From NCBI GenBank assembly GCA_025924495.1, contig JAICIG010000045.1, positions 1 to 25,783 on the forward strand: 25,783 nucleotides of DNA. Reading direction: 5' to 3'. A model generated the notes under the pieces. The model saw only the letters and a list, made by a program, of their open reading frames with translations. It was not told where the DNA came from and did no database searches. Positions 17,280 through 25,434 of this stretch are shown one piece after another (the stretch's first letter is position 1; each line of letters begins with the position of its first letter). The translations under genes and the position numbers were made by a program. Source of the stretch: Pirellulales bacterium. GTDB lineage: Bacteria; Planctomycetota; Planctomycetia; Pirellulales; JAICIG01.

Positions 17280-18839
17280 ATGAAAAAGTACGGCGCTCGG
17301 ATTGCCGCCATCGCTCGCCGCCTCAATCGCGCGCGGACGGGCCAACAACGCCGCAGCAAGCTTGTCGTTGAGACACTCGAAGCTCGCGCGATGCTGTCCG
17401 GTCTGCCTCAGCCGGATCATGTCGTGATCGTGGTTGAAGAGAACCACGATTACTCGCAGATCATCGGTTCCGCCAATGCTCCTTATATCAACTCACTCGC
17501 TCAGCAAGGCGCGCTGTTGACGCTTTCCAGCGCAATCGAGCATCCGAGCCAGCCGAATTATCTGGACCTGTTCTCGGGCTCGAACCAGGGAGTCTACGAC
17601 GACAGTCGACCTGCCGGCCTGCCTTTCACTACGCCCAACCTGGGCGCCGAACTGCTGGCGGCCCACTTCACTTTCACCGGCTACTCCGAATCGCTGCCGT
17701 CGGCGGGCTATGATGGCGACGCTTACACGACCGTTCCAGGGCAAAACCAGTACGAGCGCAAGCACAACCCCTGGTCGGACTTCATCAACAGCCCCCTCGC
17801 CGTCAATCAGCTGCCGGCGTCGGTCAACCAGCCGCTTACGAGCTTTCCGACCGACTACAGCCAACTGCCTACCGTCTCCTTCGTCGTGCCCAACCAGCAG
17901 CACGACATGCACGATGGCTCGATCCAGCAGGCAGATACGTGGTTGCAGAACAATCTCGACGGTTACGCGCAGTGGGCCAAGACGCATAACAGTCTGCTGA
18001 TCGTGACCTGGGACGAGAATGATACTGCCGCCGGCAACCATATCGCCACCATCTTCGACGGCGCGATGGTGCGGCCCGGCCTCTATGGCGGAGCAATCAA
18101 CGACATCAACCATTTCAATGTCCTGCGAACCGTCGAGGACATGTACAACGTGCCCTACGCCGGAGCGAGCGCCACCGCCGCGCCGATCACGACGATATGG
18201 ACCGTACCTTCCGTCGTCTCGCAGAAATACGTCACCGCCGTCTATCAAGACGTGCTCGGCCGCAGTCCTGATGCGGGCGGGCTCGACTATTGGGCGCATC
18301 TGCTCGATCAAGGCAAGGACATTAGCGGCGTCGCGGAATCGATTTCTCACAGCGATGAGTACTACGCCAACTTCGTGATCAAGCCCGACTATCTGAAGCT
18401 GCTGGGGCGGGCAGCCGACGCGGCGGGCGTAAGCTACTGGACCGGGCAAATGCACAACGGCCTGACCGACCAGCGGCTGGAAGCCGGGTTCGTCGCGTCC
18501 GACGAGTTTTACCAAACCGCCGGAGGCACGGATGTGGCCTGGGTCGATGCCGTTTACCAGCAGTTGCTCGGCCGCGGGGCCGACTCGAGCGGCGAAGCGT
18601 ATTGGACTGGACAATTGGCCCAAGGCCAAACGCGCCAACAGGCGGCCGAACGGATCGCCGGAGGCGCCGAGAACAACACGCAGTTGATCAACGCCGACTA
18701 CTTGCACTATCTCGGCCGTCCGGCCGATCCCGACGGCCTTGCTTTCTGGCTCGGGCAATTCGCCGCCGGCAAGACCAACGAAGACCTGATCACCGGCTTT
18801 ACAGGCTCCGTGGAGTACTACAAGAAGCACACGGTTTGA
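17280..18839 (+). CDS. Secreted phosphoesterase (PF04185-like) with four DUF4214 repeats
   Basis: A 519-residue exported enzyme. The basic start followed by LVVETLEARAMLSG (28-41) is a variant of the planctomycete LEPRxLL N-terminal signature of surface or secreted proteins. Residues 45-300 match the phosphoesterase family of acid phosphatases and phospholipase C: VVEENHDY (51-58), HPSQPNYLDLFSGS (88-101), VPNQQHDMHDG (203-213), VTWDEND (242-248) and a late His (278), in the expected order for metal-binding residues. Residues 315-515 hold four DUF4214-type units marked by GRSPDAGGLDYW (327), GRAADAAGVSYW (376), GRGADSSGEAYW (431) and GRPADPDGLAFW (479); these repeats occur in extracellular, often glycan-linked proteins. 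The start has GGAA eight bases upstream. The substrate is unknown; phosphate scavenging is a reasonable guess. Confidence 0.88.
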   Translation: MKKYGARIAAIARRLNRARTGQQRRSKLVVETLEARAMLSGLPQPDHVVIVVEENHDYSQIIGSANAPYINSLAQQGALLTLSSAIEHPSQPNYLDLFSGSNQGVYDDSRPAGLPFTTPNLGAELLAAHFTFTGYSESLPSAGYDGDAYTTVPGQNQYERKHNPWSDFINSPLAVNQLPASVNQPLTSFPTDYSQLPTVSFVVPNQQHDMHDGSIQQADTWLQNNLDGYAQWAKTHNSLLIVTWDENDTAAGNHIATIFDGAMVRPGLYGGAINDINHFNVLRTVEDMYNVPYAGASATAAPITTIWTVPSVVSQKYVTAVYQDVLGRSPDAGGLDYWAHLLDQGKDISGVAESISHSDEYYANFVIKPDYLKLLGRAADAAGVSYWTGQMHNGLTDQRLEAGFVASDEFYQTAGGTDVAWVDAVYQQLLGRGADSSGEAYWTGQLAQGQTRQQAAERIAGGAENNTQLINADYLHYLGRPADPDGLAFWLGQFAAGKTNEDLITGFTGSVEYYKKHTV

Positions 18840-18850
18840 TCGGGGCAAAA

Positions 18851-18891
18851 GCAGCGCCGTGTCCGCCATTGAGATAGGCGGACTACGCTGC
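18851..18891. terminator. Two-step hairpin between convergent genes
   Basis: An outer stem GCAGCG/CGCTGC (18851-18856 and 18886-18891) encloses a perfect inner stem GTCCGCC/GGCGGAC (18861-18867 and 18877-18883). AAAA precedes it, giving TTTT on the minus strand, and GTTT follows on the plus strand, so it may stop transcription from both sides. The inner stem resembles short planctomycete repeat phrases and shares GGCGGAC with 2923-2929. A second small inverted repeat, GAGTTC-AGA-GAACTC (18915-18929), overlaps the stop of the next gene. Confidence 0.55.
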
Positions 18892-18918
18892 AGCGTTTGG
18901 TCGCTGGGCGCTTAGAGT

Positions 18919-20778
18919 TCAGAGAACTCCAAAGTAGCGAAAGGCGTCCGGAAGCCAACCCATGGGAACGATCTCGAGTGCATGCAAGCGCAGCCGCGAG
19001 CGTCCCCGAAGCTTGCTTTGAGCGGCGCGGGCGGCGGCGGCCAACCGCGGGTCGGCGTACTCGTTGTCCTGGACGGCCTCTAAGTCAGTACGGGCGGCGT
19101 CGACGTTACCGCGATCGGCGGAAACTCGGCCGCGGAGGTATCGCGCGATGACGGCGCATCGCGGATCCCAATCCTGACCGATCGCTCGCTCGATCGGGCC
19201 GAGAGCGGCGCTGAAGCGACCGCCGCGGATCTCCATCAGGGCCAACGATAGCTCGAGGGCAGGATCGTCGAAGTGCGCAGCGGCGCAGGCTAGCAGGTCG
19301 GCGGCGGCGCGGGCGTCGTTGTGATATTCAAAGGCAATGCGTGCGGCAATGACCATTTGCCGGGCTTCTGCCAGCCCGCGAGTGCTGGCGCAAATGGGCT
19401 TCCCTTCGAGTAACTCGACAGGCGCCAAAGCAAACGTCTCGGGATCGCAGGCATCGGGGGTCGGCAGCGCGAGAAATGGACCGTGAGAAGTTGGCGCCGC
19501 TCCTACGCCCACGTAGACCGTGTGCGCATCGGGGCGCCACACCGAGCTGGAGACCGTGTGCGTCGCCGCAATCGCATTCGGAAAACAACGAGGTCTCCCA
19601 CTCGACGGGTCGATCGTGTCGCCGAGGATCGACGCGGCTCCCGCCGCATCGAGCGCGCCATGGGCCGCATCGATGAGGGCTTTTATGCGTTCTGCCCGCG
19701 CATGCGAATCGGCCGTGAAGGTCGCGATGGCCGTCATCAGATGCGGCAGGGTCTCCGGCTGCGTCCAGTGATTGGTGGTGATGTGCACATCGTCTCCATA
19801 TAGCCGGATCGCTGACGCGGCATAGCACAGTTCAAACGTGAAGGCCCTGCGCTCGCGGGCCGAGACGACGTTGTAATTCCAGCCTGCAGCCGGGCGTGCC
19901 GCTCTGAGCAGCGCCGCCGCTTCGTCAAGGTTGCGCGCGCGGCGCAGGATCTCGTGCCCCACGACGAACACGCCGAGCCCCGACTCAGAGACGCTGCACG
20001 TCGGCACGGTGTGCACGCAGACGAACAACCCGTGCTGGTTCATTCCACATACGCCCGGCGTGTGCAAGCCCGCCGAAGTGATCGTCAGATAACGGTGGGC
20101 GCCGTCCGTCGGCTCGAAGTAGATCGCCGTCGGACTGGCGTCGAAGTAACCGTTGAGCGGGTAGTCGGTATTGCGGCCAATGATCATCTCGCCGTTCTTG
20201 GTGGCCGAACCCCAGGCGGCGAACGAACTGCACTGCGCGGCGCTGGCGGCGAACTTGGATTCGGTCAGGCCGAGCAGCACTTGTGCGGTCTCGGGACCCA
20301 GCCCCCCGCGCAGAACCGTCCTGACTGGCACGCGGCAGCCTTCCGACAGCCCGTAAATCTCCGCAAGGCTCTGCCCGGAAGAGTCGCCCAGGAAGGCCAG
20401 GCTGTTTCGAGCAATCGGCTCCGAGATGCACTTGTCGGCGTACCAGTTGAAAAGCGACGCCAGCAATCCATTGCCGAAACTATTGCGAATTGCGTCGCGA
20501 ACCAACAGACCCGTCTGCTCGAGCGTGCCGCGTGCGATCTCCGTTTGCAGCAGGCGGCCGTGTTGGAACGCCATCTCGAACCGGTCGCCGACGAGCCGCA
20601 GCACGTTGACGCCGCCGCGACGCCACAGCCGAGCCCGATCGAAGCGAGCGCCGCCGTCGGGCGTCAGCTCCACGCGAGCGTCGTAAAGCGCGCGATAGCG
20701 CCGGCGCAGCTCTTCGGGAACCCGGCGGCTTACAGCGCGTCGACGGAAAGCATGACGAAGGGGTGCAATGACGTTCAT
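18919..20778 (-). CDS. C45-type Ntn hydrolase/acyltransferase with helical repeat C-terminus
   Basis: A 619-residue protein. Residues about 55-420 resemble the C45 acyl-CoA:6-aminopenicillanate acyltransferase family (PF03417), in which a Cys, freed by autoproteolysis, is the N-terminal nucleophile. Here Cys183 in AAQCSSFAAWG is the candidate, followed by GEMIIGRNTDYP (195-206), which holds the usual Asn/Asp residues, GVCGMNQHGLFV, and late TTNHW and AATHTVSSSVW. The last 170 residues (LAEARQMVIAARIAFEYH, AALGPIERAIG, NVDAARTDLEAV) look like TPR-type helical repeats. There is no clear signal peptide; the N-terminus is Arg-rich. The ATG follows GGGAGG by six bases and lies 40 bases after the DUF4230 gene, so the two are probably one operon. 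It may hydrolyse or form amide bonds; the substrate is unknown. Confidence 0.78.
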   Translation of the reverse strand: MNVIAPLRHAFRRRAVSRRVPEELRRRYRALYDARVELTPDGGARFDRARLWRRGGVNVLRLVGDRFEMAFQHGRLLQTEIARGTLEQTGLLVRDAIRNSFGNGLLASLFNWYADKCISEPIARNSLAFLGDSSGQSLAEIYGLSEGCRVPVRTVLRGGLGPETAQVLLGLTESKFAASAAQCSSFAAWGSATKNGEMIIGRNTDYPLNGYFDASPTAIYFEPTDGAHRYLTITSAGLHTPGVCGMNQHGLFVCVHTVPTCSVSESGLGVFVVGHEILRRARNLDEAAALLRAARPAAGWNYNVVSARERRAFTFELCYAASAIRLYGDDVHITTNHWTQPETLPHLMTAIATFTADSHARAERIKALIDAAHGALDAAGAASILGDTIDPSSGRPRCFPNAIAATHTVSSSVWRPDAHTVYVGVGAAPTSHGPFLALPTPDACDPETFALAPVELLEGKPICASTRGLAEARQMVIAARIAFEYHNDARAAADLLACAAAHFDDPALELSLALMEIRGGRFSAALGPIERAIGQDWDPRCAVIARYLRGRVSADRGNVDAARTDLEAVQDNEYADPRLAAAARAAQSKLRGRSRLRLHALEIVPMGWLPDAFRYFGVL

Positions 20779-20818
20779 CGGGGGCCTCCCGGCCGCAAGT
20801 GCGTCCGTCGCGGTCAGA

Positions 20819-21484
20819 TCACCTTGGAGATCGGGCCACCTGTTCTATCGATCCGTCCGAAGGCTCGGCTTCGGGATCATAGGCCTTGTCATCGAATGTG
20901 ACGGTCGCTTGATAGCCCAACGAGCCGCAAAAATCACCCAAGACCTGTTTCGCGTTCTGCATCGTCTTCGCCACAATGCCCTTTCTTATCGCAGTTTCTC
21001 TGATTTTCCGGATTCCTTCTTTGCGCATCGTGTCGGTCTGTGACGAGGTCGCCGGTTGCCCGAGGGCGCTTGGCAACTTTTGGGCGCAGCTTATCGTTAC
21101 GAAACTATCGGGATCGTTGGGGTCGAATTCAACGCCCGAAACTCTCACGGAACCAGGTTTGAAGTGAATAGAAACGCGGTGGTCGTCGGGCGACAGTTGG
21201 AAGTCGGCCTTGTTTTCGGACAAGTCCACGCTGCCCCTCACCTTTCCTTTCACGAGGGCAATCACGTAATCGCTTCTGAATTTTTTTAGCCCCTGCGATT
21301 TGAACTCCCGGTCGATGGACTCCGACATGGTCCACTCGGTTGTCGCCAATTCTGCGATGTTACGCATCTCCTCAATCGTGACTCTTACGTTCACATTGGT
21401 TGAAGGCCTAAGCCAGTACGTAACGCCTGCAGCCAAGAGCGCCGTGGAAACTAACAGCGCAGCCATCGAAAATGCTCTCGCCAT
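20819..21484 (-). CDS. DUF4230-like membrane-anchored protein
   Basis: A 221-residue protein with one N-terminal membrane helix (residues 5-25) and a soluble, exported-side domain. RVTIEEMRNIAELATTEWTM (34-53), then YVIALVKGKVRGSVDLSE and VSIHFKPGSVRVSGVEFD, follow the pattern of DUF4230, whose members have a hydrophobic anchor and an all-beta core; no function is known. The C-terminus has a basic helix (KIRETAIRKGIVAKTMQNAK) and an acidic tail. The ATG has GAGGTG five bases upstream. It precedes the C45 enzyme gene by 40 bases on the same strand, suggesting a joint role at the membrane. Confidence 0.65.
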   Translation of the reverse strand: MARAFSMAALLVSTALLAAGVTYWLRPSTNVNVRVTIEEMRNIAELATTEWTMSESIDREFKSQGLKKFRSDYVIALVKGKVRGSVDLSENKADFQLSPDDHRVSIHFKPGSVRVSGVEFDPNDPDSFVTISCAQKLPSALGQPATSSQTDTMRKEGIRKIRETAIRKGIVAKTMQNAKQVLGDFCGSLGYQATVTFDDKAYDPEAEPSDGSIEQVARSPR

Positions 21485-21898
21485 GACATCACCTCAATCA
21501 GGAAGTGGAACGCTCTTGCATCCACCGGCGCACCCGGTGAAAGTCCAAGATGAGAACGGAGCGTCGACGGCGGAATCCAGCAGTCCATCCAAAGCCAGAC
21601 GGAATAGACCGCCTTCGTTTGCCCCGCGTCATCTTCGGATTGCACCAATCGCAATTGATATGCCGTTGGCATGCGCGCCAATGGGCCAACGCCACGAGTC
21701 CATTACTTCGTCGGAACAGCCAGCGGCGTAGGGGGCCGGGATGACTTGGTGAGCGGCGGCAAAGCGCGCTATTATGCGCGCAAGTGTGCCATGCAGCGCA
21801 CCAAAGACGGCAATCGCTTGGAACAGAAATGAGTTAGACGAGGTGAAAAGCTCAGCCGGTGTGCCCGATTTTGAAAGCGAACAGGCCTTGATCGCCCT
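21485..21898. other. Intergenic stretch with one hairpin
   Basis: No gene can be supported. A minus-strand frame (21451-21681) overlaps the DUF4230 start and resembles nothing I know. The perfect inverted repeat GCGCGC-TATTAT-GCGCGC lies at 21764-21781; on the minus strand it is followed by TTT, so it might be a weak terminator for the M48 gene, about 120 bases beyond its stop. Confidence 0.4.
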
Positions 21899-23749
21899 TT
21901 ATGTTGCCGACAAACCGGCCGTGTCTTGCTCGAGCTGCTTCTCGGCCTGGTAGGCTGCGGCCGTTTGATAGCGGCCCCGGTATCGGCTGATGGCCTCGAG
22001 AACTTCTCCCTGGCGTTTGCCGAACGTCTTGAGCTTGAGTTTCTGCTTCTGGTTTCCGTCGCGCTCGTATTGGATTAGCAGCGTACCGCTCTCGAAGGAG
22101 CATTGGCTGATTTCGCGATACTCGATTGGCGCCGGCCAGTCCGTGAATTTCAGTCCGAGGTAATCGAGCACCAGGGTTCCCGATTTTCCTTCGAAGGTAA
22201 GCGGCGGGAACGCCTTGAGCACAATCTCGCACTCCTCGTCTGTCTCGGGCAACAGCCGATACGCCAGGCTTTCCTCGTGAAAGCTGCGGAATCTCGCTTC
22301 GAACTCGTTCCAATGCCGCCGCTCAATCTCCTCGGCATTGTCGATGATTTGGCGCCAGCCGCCGTCGCCCCGCTCGGCCAGCAGCGACTCTGCGATCTCG
22401 GGCGACAAAGGCAACCCGACGGCCGCCAGACGATCGACGAGCGGCGGATGTGAATCGAACGGGTGCGACGACTTCAGCTCGCCGATGTCGTGTTCCGCGG
22501 CGAAGCGCAGCGTAAAGGCCGGAAACCCTGCGGCAAGCTGCTCGGCAATGTTGGCCGTCTCCAGAACCCGTTCCTGTTCGAAAAGCTTCTCTTGCACCTC
22601 GCCGCGAAACTTCGAATAGGCGGTGGTTCGCAGTAAGGCGGCTGCCATCGACAACGGGGATGTGGTTTCCGAGGCGATCCGATCGGCGCGCAACTCGCGC
22701 TGGCGGCTCTGCCTGCCTAGCGAAAGCTCGAACAACGCCCGAAAGCAATTCATGTAGTAAAACACGACACGGCCGACTCCGCCGTGATACAGTGCATGTA
22801 AATATCGCTGATAGCGCTCGAGCAACGGGGCGATTTTCTTGCTGTAAAGCGTATCGGCGCCGCTGAAATGCGCTAGTTCATGCGCTAGCACCGCTTCGGC
22901 CTCAGCGGTGCGCAGTTCCTTTAAGAGCCCAAGACTGACAAACAGCGTCCTGCCGCTGAACGTCTTGCCGTCCACTCGCACTGGCAACTCCGTGACGAAA
23001 AAGTTATCGTCGATGCCAGCAATGACCTGGTCGGGAGGAGACGTGCCGACTTTCTGGCAGATGGCGTTGAGCTCATCATAAAATCTTTTAGCTCCCTCAG
23101 GCTCCAGCAGTGTGCCCTCGACCTCGGTGGTCAGGTCGACCCGTTTGAAAATCGCCTTCAGCACGGCGATGACGCCGACGACGGCAAGCAGCCCGGCGAT
23201 GAAGACCAGCTTGGGGTAATAGCGTTCCGTCCACAGCGCCGTGACCCAATACGACAGGGCCACCAGCAGCAGGCCCTGCACCAGGGTCTGAAAGGCGCTA
23301 TAGAGCCGCAACACCTGCCAGCCGACCGACAACGACAAATACTGCGATTGCTGCGACGCCAACGAGGCCAACACGCACAGCCCGGCCAGGGCGAACACGA
23401 CCACGCTCGCCAGAATCGAGAGGGCCGACAAACGGATCATCCAGCGAAACGTCGCGAAATTGAAACGCACCGTCTTGTCGAACTGCACTGCGATTTGGTC
23501 GTTCTTCATCAAGTCGGAAAACCGGTTTGCTGCGAGAAATGCCAGCCGGTCTTCTCGCTGGGCGGGAGTGAGGTTCGGATCCTCGCGGACCTGCTTGGAC
23601 AACGCCTCACGCGCCTGGTCGTCAAAACGATTCTGTGCATGGAGAAAGAAGCACAGACCAACGATGGGGAGCAGGAAGATTAGAAAACCCGGCAGCACAA
23701 ACGTCCTAGCGAAACCCAAACTTGACAGGCCAGGCTGCTTGGCGCTCAT
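21899..23749 (-). CDS. M48-family membrane zinc metallopeptidase
   Basis: A 616-residue peptidase of the HtpX/Ste24 (M48) family. The zinc site is HELAH (290-294) with the third ligand Glu352 in RELRAD, the usual second motif. Membrane helices lie at about 12-36, 104-130, 145-170 and 178-200; another hydrophobic stretch near 327-345 follows the catalytic helix. The N-terminal half between helices 1 and 2 contains a charged loop. After the peptidase domain comes a C-terminal extension of about 200 residues (ERRHWNEFEARFRSF, LVLDYLGLKFTDWPAPIEYREI) that is not part of the M48 core and may be a regulatory or substrate-binding domain. Relatives degrade damaged membrane proteins. The start has GAGGG seven bases upstream. 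All catalytic residues are present. Confidence 0.9.
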   Translation of the reverse strand: MSAKQPGLSSLGFARTFVLPGFLIFLLPIVGLCFFLHAQNRFDDQAREALSKQVREDPNLTPAQREDRLAFLAANRFSDLMKNDQIAVQFDKTVRFNFATFRWMIRLSALSILASVVVFALAGLCVLASLASQQSQYLSLSVGWQVLRLYSAFQTLVQGLLLVALSYWVTALWTERYYPKLVFIAGLLAVVGVIAVLKAIFKRVDLTTEVEGTLLEPEGAKRFYDELNAICQKVGTSPPDQVIAGIDDNFFVTELPVRVDGKTFSGRTLFVSLGLLKELRTAEAEAVLAHELAHFSGADTLYSKKIAPLLERYQRYLHALYHGGVGRVVFYYMNCFRALFELSLGRQSRQRELRADRIASETTSPLSMAAALLRTTAYSKFRGEVQEKLFEQERVLETANIAEQLAAGFPAFTLRFAAEHDIGELKSSHPFDSHPPLVDRLAAVGLPLSPEIAESLLAERGDGGWRQIIDNAEEIERRHWNEFEARFRSFHEESLAYRLLPETDEECEIVLKAFPPLTFEGKSGTLVLDYLGLKFTDWPAPIEYREISQCSFESGTLLIQYERDGNQKQKLKLKTFGKRQGEVLEAISRYRGRYQTAAAYQAEKQLEQDTAGLSAT

Positions 23750-23962
23750 CGATCGGCCCTCTCAGGATGGATGAAATGAACTTCTTCCCAGCATCTCTCG
23801 CCGCTCGTGCTGTCCGGAAACCGCCCCGTCGGTTTCCAAGCACGCGGCAACCGTCGACATGAAGTTGCAATCATACACGTTTGCAGCGGCGACTGCGAGA
23901 ATTTCGCGGCCATGGCGTCATGGCGAGATCATCCTGCGCCGCGGTGCACGCTTGCATCGGCG

Positions 23963-24345
23963 ATGATAGAGCGTCTAGCTACAGCAGAAGCGGCCCGCCA
24001 CCTCAAGACGACGAGGTGTTGATTGACCCGGAAGATTCGCGGCAGATCGGCTTGCTGATTGGCCTGGCGGGCGGATAGACCGCTGGTGCGGCAACGGCAG
24101 AATTTGCGCTCAAGCAGATCGACGGACTCAAAGCCGCCGCCAGAGATGTAGGCGTCGTGCTAGGGCTCATGAGTGGAGGGAGGCAAAGGCAACGTAACCC
24201 TGTGCTGCAGCAATCCCGGCCTGTTCGCATTGGTTACAAATACAATCGTCTCGTCGGCAAAGTTTATGGGCGTTGCCTGGTCTGCGTGTTCGGGAAGATC
24301 GCCGCCCACATGCCGACTTGTCCGGTAGAGTGGGTTTTACTCTGA
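23963..24345 (+). pseudogene. Decayed ORF with frame change and internal TAG
   Basis: A start-like MIERLATAEAARHLKTTR (23963 on) breaks off; in the next frame DEVLIDPEDSRQIGLLIGLAGG reads on to a TAG (24076-24078). The same frame then continues TAGAATAEFALKQIDGLKAAARD and VGVVLGL and runs to a stop at 24345. The Ala/Gly-rich, amphipathic character and good codon use on both sides of the TAG suggest a former gene; the part after about 24190 is less protein-like. No family recognised. The rest of the interval 23750-24479 shows no gene or clear promoter. Confidence 0.35.
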
Positions 24346-24479
24346 TTCGCCTGATTTGCCCGCCGATAGGGAAAATAGGCGTCTCGTTGCACAAGCAGGA
24401 AAGCCTCCTGCGTTGCGAATTGCCGTGTAACGCCCTGCTACCGTCGTCAATTAACGCGCACAGCCTGCCGGAGACGATG

Positions 24480-25403
24480 ATGATGGCTGGTGTGCAAAGG
24501 CGGCAGCTTGCGGCGGCCGGCTTCATGCTGCTTGCGATCGCCTCGGTCGCCGCGGGACAGGACGCCTTGGGCTTACTGCCTCGCACTTCGCGCAGGTCGG
24601 CCTTGCGCTCAGGCGCCCTGCTTTCGCTGACCGAGCAAAATCCAGAAACGGAAGAGGCAGGCAGTCCGTTCGAGGAACCGATTGAGACCGATCGCGATGC
24701 GTTCACCCCGGCGACTACGACCACGCCGTTGCGCCGCGCCATCCTCGAATCGTCTTACTCGTACATCGACAACCGTAATGCCGCCGACACGAACAGCGTG
24801 CCCGAATCGCTGGCTCGCGTCGGCGTCAGCCGGCGCTTCGAATTGCGCCTGGGGTGGAACTATGAGGCGGGCGGAGCGGGCGATGTGGTCTCGGGCAGCG
24901 GCGGCGAATCCGCCGAAGGCGTCGATACCGCAGCGTTGACCCGCGAAACCCGCATGCTTTACGGGTTCAAGACGCAGGTCACCGAGCAGCGATTGTGGCG
25001 TCCGGCCAGCGTGTGGATCGTGACCGGTTTGACGCCGACCAGCGGCGATGCGACGGCGACGCAGTTGAGGACGGGTTACGCTTTCGGTTGGCGGCTGCCG
25101 AATCGCTGGCGGCTGGATTCAGCCGTGGGATTTTCGACCGATAGCGACAGCGGTCATCGCTTTCGCACGTGGCTGCCGTCGACCGTGCTGCGCATCCCGC
25201 TGGGCGAGCGGTTTCAAGTGCACGCGGAGTATTTCGGGCAGTTCTCCGAGGGCCGGGCGAGCAACTTTTCCCGCGACTTCTTTAGTCCGGGCATGCACTA
25301 TCTGGTCACGCCGAACGCGGAACTGGGCGTGCGCGTCGGCTGGGGGCTGAATCAACAGTCGTCGCGTTTCTTTTCTAACGTTGGCTTTGGCCTGCGATTT
25401 TAG
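24480..25403 (+). CDS. Outer-membrane beta-barrel protein, PF13557-like transporter
   Basis: About 307 residues with an export signal (MMAGVQRRQLAAAGFMLLA then IASVAAGQ). Three ATGs stand in a row (24477, 24480, 24483) after GGAG; the middle one has the best spacing, six bases. The mature protein begins with a variable region, then ETDRDAFTPATTT, a phrase usual at the start of the MetA-pathway/phenol-degradation transporter-like family (PF13557). It continues in alternating hydrophobic strands (SRRFELRLGWNYEAGG, LRTGYAFGWRLPNRWRLD, FQVHAEYFGQFSEG) and ends with an aromatic residue, GFGLRF, the usual signal for outer-membrane assembly. The substrate is unknown. The gene converges on the partial enzyme gene, 31 bases away, without a visible terminator. 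Confidence 0.8.
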   Translation: MMAGVQRRQLAAAGFMLLAIASVAAGQDALGLLPRTSRRSALRSGALLSLTEQNPETEEAGSPFEEPIETDRDAFTPATTTTPLRRAILESSYSYIDNRNAADTNSVPESLARVGVSRRFELRLGWNYEAGGAGDVVSGSGGESAEGVDTAALTRETRMLYGFKTQVTEQRLWRPASVWIVTGLTPTSGDATATQLRTGYAFGWRLPNRWRLDSAVGFSTDSDSGHRFRTWLPSTVLRIPLGERFQVHAEYFGQFSEGRASNFSRDFFSPGMHYLVTPNAELGVRVGWGLNQQSSRFFSNVGFGLRF

Positions 25404-25434
25404 CCACTTGGCTCTGCAAGTCCCGCCTTCAACG

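Noticed and set aside
17493..18869. Minus-strand ORF of 458 codons opposite the phosphoesterase gene
   Set aside because: The plus-strand frame has clear motifs; the antisense frame shows none and is Val/Arg/Gly-rich, typical of a shadow frame.
19954..20901. Plus-strand ORF of 315 codons opposite the C45 gene
   Set aside because: Antisense to a protein with recognisable catalytic motifs; no domain, no ribosome site.
21451..21681. Minus-strand ORF starting MARMPTAYQLRLVQSEDDAG
   Set aside because: Overlaps the start and ribosome site of the DUF4230 gene; no ribosome site of its own and no family resemblance.
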